Origin: JBCBDX01 sp039822005
GTDB lineage: Bacteria; Pseudomonadota; Alphaproteobacteria; Rhizobiales; Rhizobiaceae
Assembly (NCBI GenBank): GCA_039822005.1
Contig: JBCBMZ010000001.1
Location: forward strand, 186,001 to 250,000
Direction of reading: 5' to 3'
Length of the DNA: 64,000 bases
Positions 59,502 through 64,000 of the stretch are shown one piece after another. Numbering within the stretch: the stretch's first letter is position 1; each line of letters begins with the position of its first letter. The translations under genes and the position numbers were made by a program. The notes below the pieces were generated by a model. It was not told the DNA's origin. It ran no database searches and was given only the letters and a program-made list of their open reading frames with translations.

Positions 59502-60433
59502 AGGGTCGCAAGACGTTCCGTCAGCAATTTGAAGAAGGCGTCAGCATCTACATCACCGAGAACCAACGCGTTTTCTTCTCGATCAGTCACATCCCACCAG
59601 TCAATGACCGTCATCCCCATGGTGAGTTCAGATGATGTTTCTATGGAGACATTGCAGCGCCGCCCTTGAAAGAGGTTTGGCATTAATAAGTAAGCAATAA
59701 CGCACGGATCATGTAATGGCCCACCATCGGTGCCATACTTGTCTTCGTCAAAGCGCTCAAAGAAATCGATCAGGTCCGCTGCCGCATCGCACACTGCGGT
59801 GCCAACCGCGCGCATGGCGTCAAGTCTGGCCTGTGTCGTCAGCGCCTTGTGTGTGCAGTCGAGCGGGATCATCACAATATCCGCGCCTGAATCGAAAACC
59901 ATGTGCGCTGCGTGAGGGTCGACATAAATATTGAACTCCGCAGCCGGCGTGGCATTACCACCTTCGAAATAGCCGCCACCCATGAGCACGATTTGGGCGA
60001 CTTTGGCGATGATGTCGGGAGCGCGGCCAAAGGCCAAGGCGATGTTGGTCAGGGGCCCCAAAGGACAAAGCGTCACTGAGTTTTCAGGTTCGTTGCGAAG
60101 GGTTTCGATGATGAAGTCGACTCCGTGCTGTTCCTGTAAGGCCATGGAGGGTTCGGGCAAGTCGGGACCATTCAGCCCAGTCTTGCCATGCACATATTCA
60201 GCCGTGACTAGCCTGCGCAGCAGCGGCCGGTCGGCGCCGGCAAAAACCGGCATGTCCGGACGGCCGGCCAATTCACAGACCTTGCGCGTGTTGGTTTGGG
60301 TCAATTCGAGCGGTACGTTGCCCGCTACCGCTGTAATGCCAACAACATCAAGTTCCGGACTGGCGAGAGCCAGAAGGATCGCAAGCGCATCGTCCTGCCC
60401 CGGATCCGTATCGATAATGATTTTGCGCGCCAT
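59498..60433 (-). CDS. Inosine-uridine preferring nucleoside hydrolase
   Basis: A 311-residue hydrolase that cleaves ribonucleosides to base and ribose. IIIDTDPGQDDALAILLAL is the Asp-rich calcium-binding motif of the family. GGGYFEGGNATPAAEFNIY and DPHAAHMVFDSG lie further on, and HDPCVIAYLL carries the C-terminal His-Asp ligand pair. The ATG at 60433 is used. Ribose produced would be the substrate of the convergent ribokinase. Confidence 0.9.
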   Translation of the reverse strand: MARKIIIDTDPGQDDALAILLALASPELDVVGITAVAGNVPLELTQTNTRKVCELAGRPDMPVFAGADRPLLRRLVTAEYVHGKTGLNGPDLPEPSMALQEQHGVDFIIETLRNEPENSVTLCPLGPLTNIALAFGRAPDIIAKVAQIVLMGGGYFEGGNATPAAEFNIYVDPHAAHMVFDSGADIVMIPLDCTHKALTTQARLDAMRAVGTAVCDAAADLIDFFERFDEDKYGTDGGPLHDPCVIAYLLMPNLFQGRRCNVSIETSSELTMGMTVIDWWDVTDREENALVLGDVDADAFFKLLTERLATL

Positions 60434-60553
60434 GCCAGAGAATCCGCCATTTCTTGAAATCGACCGCGACAATGACCATACTAGCCTCAGTTGCAGATGC
60501 CGAACGGGTCTGTGCCCGAATTCGTCGCTTTTTGCAAAGGACGCCAGAAAACC

Positions 60554-60979
60554 ATGACGCGGATAACGTCGTTTTCCAGCCCGCTGCTCTTGGGCTTTGA
60601 TGCCATTGAGAAGTCACTCGAGCGTGTCGCCAAGGGCTCTGATGGCTACCCACCATACAATATTGAACGCCTGGTTGATGAAGATGGCGTGCGCCTGCGT
60701 ATCACGCTGGCCGTCGCCGGTTTTTCGCTCGACGATCTCGATATCACAACAGAGAATAACCAGTTGGTCATCCGTGGCAAGCAGGGCGATGAGGGTACCG
60801 AGGGGCGCGAATTCTTGCATCGCGGCATCGCGGCGCGTCAATTTCAAAAAGCCTTTGTGTTGGCTGAAGGCATGCGCGTCCTGGGGGCCGAACTGATGCA
60901 TGGTCTGCTGCATATTGACCTCGACCGACCACAGCCCGAAACGATCGTTCAGAAGATCGCGATCAAACAGACCGACTGA
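60554..60979 (+). CDS. Hsp20-family small heat-shock protein
   Basis: A 141-residue alpha-crystallin-type chaperone. The alpha-crystallin domain runs from YNIERLVDEDGVRLRITLAV (about 36-55) to LVIRGKQ and HRGIAARQFQKAFVLAEGM, ending with an IEL-like I-x-I motif (KIAIK). The N-terminal arm (MTRITSFSSPLLLGFDAIEK) is the IbpA-like start. Cytoplasmic holdase. Confidence 0.9.
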   Translation: MTRITSFSSPLLLGFDAIEKSLERVAKGSDGYPPYNIERLVDEDGVRLRITLAVAGFSLDDLDITTENNQLVIRGKQGDEGTEGREFLHRGIAARQFQKAFVLAEGMRVLGAELMHGLLHIDLDRPQPETIVQKIAIKQTD

Positions 60980-61097
60980 GTATCGGGCGGCAGCGGCGCC
61001 ATCAATTGTTTGTGAGCTATTGTGTTTCGCCGAGCCTTGACGGGTTTGTCGATATGTAAAAGATGCGAACAGACTTTTCGAATATTGGAGAAAATAA

Positions 61098-62327
61098 GTG
61101 CGCCTGACATCCACTCTGGTCGCGACGCTCGCGCTTGCTGTTGCCTTTCACTCAACAACCATGGCGGCCGACATTGATGTCGCCGATTGGGCAAACGTGA
61201 CCAAAATGGCGGATGGACAAACGGTCTATTTCAACGCTTGGGGCGGTTCGGAACAGATCAATGACTACATCGCTTGGGCGGGCGACACACTGAAAGAACG
61301 CCACGGCATCAATCTGGTTCACGTGAAGCTGGGCGATACAGCCAACGCCGTCTCCACGGTGGTCGCAGAAGCCGCAGCGGGCCGCACAAGCAACGGCTCC
61401 ATCGACTTGATTTGGATCAACGGCGAAAATTTCGCGTCCATGAAAGAGCAGGAACTTTTGCTTGCACCCGATTGGGTGACGCAATTGCCGAACTGGCAAT
61501 TTGTTGATTTTGAAACAAAACCCACAGTGACAGTAGATTTCACTATCCCCACTGATGGGCTTGAAGCGCCATGGGGTATGGCAAAGCTCGTTTTTTTCCA
61601 CGACAGCGCCCGCACATCAGCAGACGATTTGCCCGACAGTGCCGACGAACTTTTGGCGTGGGCGAAACAAAATCCAGGCCGTTTCACCTATCCGCAGCCG
61701 CCGAATTTCATCGGTTCAAGCTTCTTGAAGCAGGTGCTGATTGAAACGACCGAAAACCCTGAAGTGTTGCAAGAGCCTGTCGTCGACGCTGAGTTCGCGA
61801 CGATCACCGGACCACTTTTTGCCTACCTTGATCAGTTGCACCCAAACCTTTGGCGTTCGGCGCGCGCTTTTCCGAAGGATTATCCGTCGATGACGCAGCT
61901 ACTGGCGGATGGCGAGCTTGAAATCACTTTCGCCTTCAATCCCGCTGAAGCGTCCAACGCGATTGCCAACCAGCTTTTGCCCGACACCGTTCGATCTTTC
62001 ACTTTCTCCGAAGGCACCCTGTCAAACACCCATTTTCTGACTATACCTTTCAATGCCAACTCCAAGGAAGCTGCGTTGGTCACAGCAGACTTTTTGATGT
62101 CTCCTGAGGCTCAATTGCGCAAACAGGACGTCGAGATTTGGGGTGACCCCACGGTTTTGGCAATGGATAAGTTGGCCGGGGAAGATCGTGATGCGTTTGC
62201 AGAACTCGACCTGGGTGTAGCAACGCTGAAACCCGATCAGTTAGGCCCGGCCCTGCTCGAACCGCATGCATCATGGATGGGGCGCATTGAAACGGAATGG
62301 TCAAAGCGATACGGCGTGGCAAACTAA
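61098..62327 (+). CDS. ABC transporter substrate-binding protein (YnjB-like)
   Basis: A periplasmic binding protein of 409 residues starting at a GTG preceded by TTGGAG. Signal peptide core LVATLALAVAFHSTTMA, cleavage before ADIDV. The mature fold resembles YnjB: YFNAWGGSEQINDYIAWAGD, SIDLIWINGENF, EAPWGMAKLVFFHDSART, FAFNPAEASNA. Followed after 21 bases by a permease gene, forming a YnjBC-type importer whose substrate is unclear. Confidence 0.88.
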   Translation: MRLTSTLVATLALAVAFHSTTMAADIDVADWANVTKMADGQTVYFNAWGGSEQINDYIAWAGDTLKERHGINLVHVKLGDTANAVSTVVAEAAAGRTSNGSIDLIWINGENFASMKEQELLLAPDWVTQLPNWQFVDFETKPTVTVDFTIPTDGLEAPWGMAKLVFFHDSARTSADDLPDSADELLAWAKQNPGRFTYPQPPNFIGSSFLKQVLIETTENPEVLQEPVVDAEFATITGPLFAYLDQLHPNLWRSARAFPKDYPSMTQLLADGELEITFAFNPAEASNAIANQLLPDTVRSFTFSEGTLSNTHFLTIPFNANSKEAALVTADFLMSPEAQLRKQDVEIWGDPTVLAMDKLAGEDRDAFAELDLGVATLKPDQLGPALLEPHASWMGRIETEWSKRYGVAN

Positions 62328-62348
62328 GCGCATAAGCGGCGAAACCGC

Positions 62349-64000
62349 ATGAACTGGCTGCGGTTCGCACCGATACTCGCCGTTGGTGTTCTGATCATAC
62401 CACTCGCTTTCGGTTTGCTCGGCACCATTATCCCTGCTTTTGGGTATCTTCCGGCTGTCGGCGGCAATGATTTCAATCTTGCCGCATGGCAGGCATTGTT
62501 TGCGCAACCGGGCATTTACCGTTCAGCTTTTCAAGCATTTGTCATTGGTATATCGGCGACGGCAATCTCCGTGACGCTGGTCGCGCTTTTTACGGCCGGC
62601 TGGTATGGGACACGGCTTTTTGCAAGGCTCCAGTCGATCGTCTCACCCCTTCTGGCCGTTCCCCATGCCGCTGCCGCCTTCGGCTTTGCTTTCATGGTCA
62701 TGCCGTCAGGTTTCATAGCGCGTATGTTTTCTCCATGGGCGACGGGTTGGGAGTCGCCGCCCGACCTTTTGATCGTCAATGATACATTCGGGATAGCGTT
62801 AATCGCCGGACTGGTGATTAAGGAAATCCCGTTTCTTTTGCTTATGACGCTGGCCGCCTTGCCGCAAGTGCCGGTGCGGCGTTCTCTCCAGTTTGCGCAG
62901 TCGGTTGGATACGGTCAGGTCGCCGGTTTTTTAATTACCGCTTGGCCTGCCATTTATCCGCAAATCAGGCTCGCGGTATACGCGGTCATCGCTTACGCGA
63001 CATCCAATGTGGACATGGCCATCATTTTGGGGCCCACAGTGCCGCAGACACTGCCGGTTCGGTTATCGGTATGGATGAGCGACCCTGACTTGAGCATGCG
63101 GTTTATGTCCTGTGCAGGGGCGTGTCTGCAGATTGCTGTCACTGCAGCAGCGCTGCTATTCTGGTCATCGCTTGAGACGCATTTTGCGTCCATCCGGCGC
63201 TGGATCACCGCCAATGGCTGGCGGATGCGGCGTGACACGTGGCTTCGTTGGAGCACGGCCTTGGCCATTTGGGTCAGTGCAGGTTTGGTGTTTGGCGGAC
63301 TTGTCATCCTGGCAGTATGGTCCGTTTCCGGTCTCTGGCAGTTCCCCAATACCTTGCCCGATAGTTTCACGATGCGCACGTGGTCTCGCACATGGCCAAG
63401 GCTTAACGAACCCCTTTTAACGACCCTCATAATCGGCGTTGTGGCGGTACTCATTTCACTCGTTCTGACGATCGCCTGCCTCGTGCGCGAAAACCAAACG
63501 GGGCAGACCGGCGGAAACCGCGCACTGTTGATGATCTATCTTCCGCTTTTGGTGCCGCAGATTGGTTTTCTCTTCGGCCTCCAGTTTTTCTTCTTTGCCA
63601 GCGGTACCAATGCCAGCTGGTTGGCAGTCATTCTCGTCCATGTGATGTTTGTCTTGCCCTATGTGTTTTTGTCCTTTTCCGCGCCTTGGCGCGCATTTGA
63701 CAAACGCTACGAAGCAATCGCAGCCGCATTGGGAAAGGGCAATTGGTCAACATTGTTCATGGTGCGAATGCCGATTTTGCTGCGTGCGATACTGGCTGCC
63801 GCTGCGGTCGGCTTTGCGGTTTCGATTGGCCAATACCTGCCGACCTTGCTGGTGGGCACCGGCCGGTTTGCCACAATCACCACCGAAGCTGTTGCGCTGG
63901 GTGCTGGTGGAAACAGGCGGGTCATTGGTGTCTTTACTTTTCTTCAGATGATGTTGCCCTTTATCGGCTTTGCCATTGCAACCGCAGTGCCTGCCTTGAT
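62349..64000 (+). CDS. ABC transporter permease (YnjC-like), cut by window end
   Basis: Open from the ATG at 62349 to the end of the window (550 codons, no stop). Starts MNWLRFAPILAVGVLIIPLA. It is a fused two-domain permease: the first half ends around TWLRWST, and a second set of hydrophobic segments with an EAA-like loop (YEAIAAALGKGNWSTLFMVR) follows. This duplicated architecture, and its place after a YnjB-like protein, fit YnjC. The ATP-binding partner (ynjD-like) would lie to the right, outside the window. Confidence 0.85.
   Translation, partial: MNWLRFAPILAVGVLIIPLAFGLLGTIIPAFGYLPAVGGNDFNLAAWQALFAQPGIYRSAFQAFVIGISATAISVTLVALFTAGWYGTRLFARLQSIVSPLLAVPHAAAAFGFAFMVMPSGFIARMFSPWATGWESPPDLLIVNDTFGIALIAGLVIKEIPFLLLMTLAALPQVPVRRSLQFAQSVGYGQVAGFLITAWPAIYPQIRLAVYAVIAYATSNVDMAIILGPTVPQTLPVRLSVWMSDPDLSMRFMSCAGACLQIAVTAAALLFWSSLETHFASIRRWITANGWRMRRDTWLRWSTALAIWVSAGLVFGGLVILAVWSVSGLWQFPNTLPDSFTMRTWSRTWPRLNEPLLTTLIIGVVAVLISLVLTIACLVRENQTGQTGGNRALLMIYLPLLVPQIGFLFGLQFFFFASGTNASWLAVILVHVMFVLPYVFLSFSAPWRAFDKRYEAIAAALGKGNWSTLFMVRMPILLRAILAAAAVGFAVSIGQYLPTLLVGTGRFATITTEAVALGAGGNRRVIGVFTFLQMMLPFIGFAIATAVPAL

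Noticed and set aside
1..64000. CRISPR arrays.
   Set aside because: No set of regularly spaced identical repeats was found by eye, and no Cas protein is encoded.

Overview
The window looks like a chromosomal segment of an alphaproteobacterium, probably a marine member of the Hyphomicrobiales or a relative. The reasons are the gene content (a phn C-P lyase operon with a TIGR03308-type acyltransferase and a FlaR-like kinase, LuxI/LuxR quorum sensing, a YnjBC-type transporter), frequent ATGA and TAATG operon overlaps, and moderate GC. This is inferred from protein families; no marker gene such as rRNA is present.

Region 1 (1-21068) is a phosphonate-utilisation locus. A leftward transporter cassette (binding protein, ATPase, truncated permease) lies divergent from a methyltransferase gene. 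It is followed by phnF and a tightly overlapping phnGHIJKLM operon, then phnCDE1E2, a frameshifted kinase-like gene, a hexapeptide acyltransferase, a Stf0-type sulfotransferase, a two-gene permease and a second methyltransferase. A leftward operon (second phnM, MFS transporter, TIM-barrel isomerase/epimerase, GNAT) closes the region. Pho-box-like repeats and a recurring 16-bp inverted repeat (ATTCATTCGGATGAAT type) sit before phnF and phnC. A related 16-bp site precedes the second phnM, suggesting joint control by phosphate starvation and PhnF. The PhnJ encoded here lacks three of the four cysteines of the known radical-SAM/catalytic set, which is the main oddity of the region.

Region 2 (21688-58386, about 36.7 kb) is a genomic island in tRNA-Leu(CAG). 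A 19-bp copy of the tRNA 3' end lies at each border, a P4-type tyrosine integrase is next to the intact tRNA, and an AlpA-like gene is close by. Its cargo includes a luxI/luxR pair with a 20-bp lux-box-like palindrome, two VirD4/TraD-like ATPases, and a replication-relaxation protein. It also carries a large serine recombinase module with a degenerate second copy, an AAA-ATPase/TOPRIM fusion (PARIS/OLD-like defence candidate), structured noncoding segments, small exported proteins and a mini-RHS toxin with a putative immunity gene. A ubiquitin-like conjugation cassette (triple Ubl-E2 fusion, JAB-E1 fusion, DUF6527 protein) is divergent from an XRE regulator - Ser/Thr kinase - TPR operon. A 44-bp perfect dyad lies between the two arms. 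The right part carries a LysR-controlled oxidoreductive/hydrolase group and small membrane proteins.

Region 3 (58387-64000) returns to backbone: tRNA-Leu, ribokinase and nucleoside hydrolase (convergent), an Hsp20 chaperone, and a YnjB-like binding protein followed by a YnjC-like permease that runs off the window. No CRISPR array or rRNA was seen.
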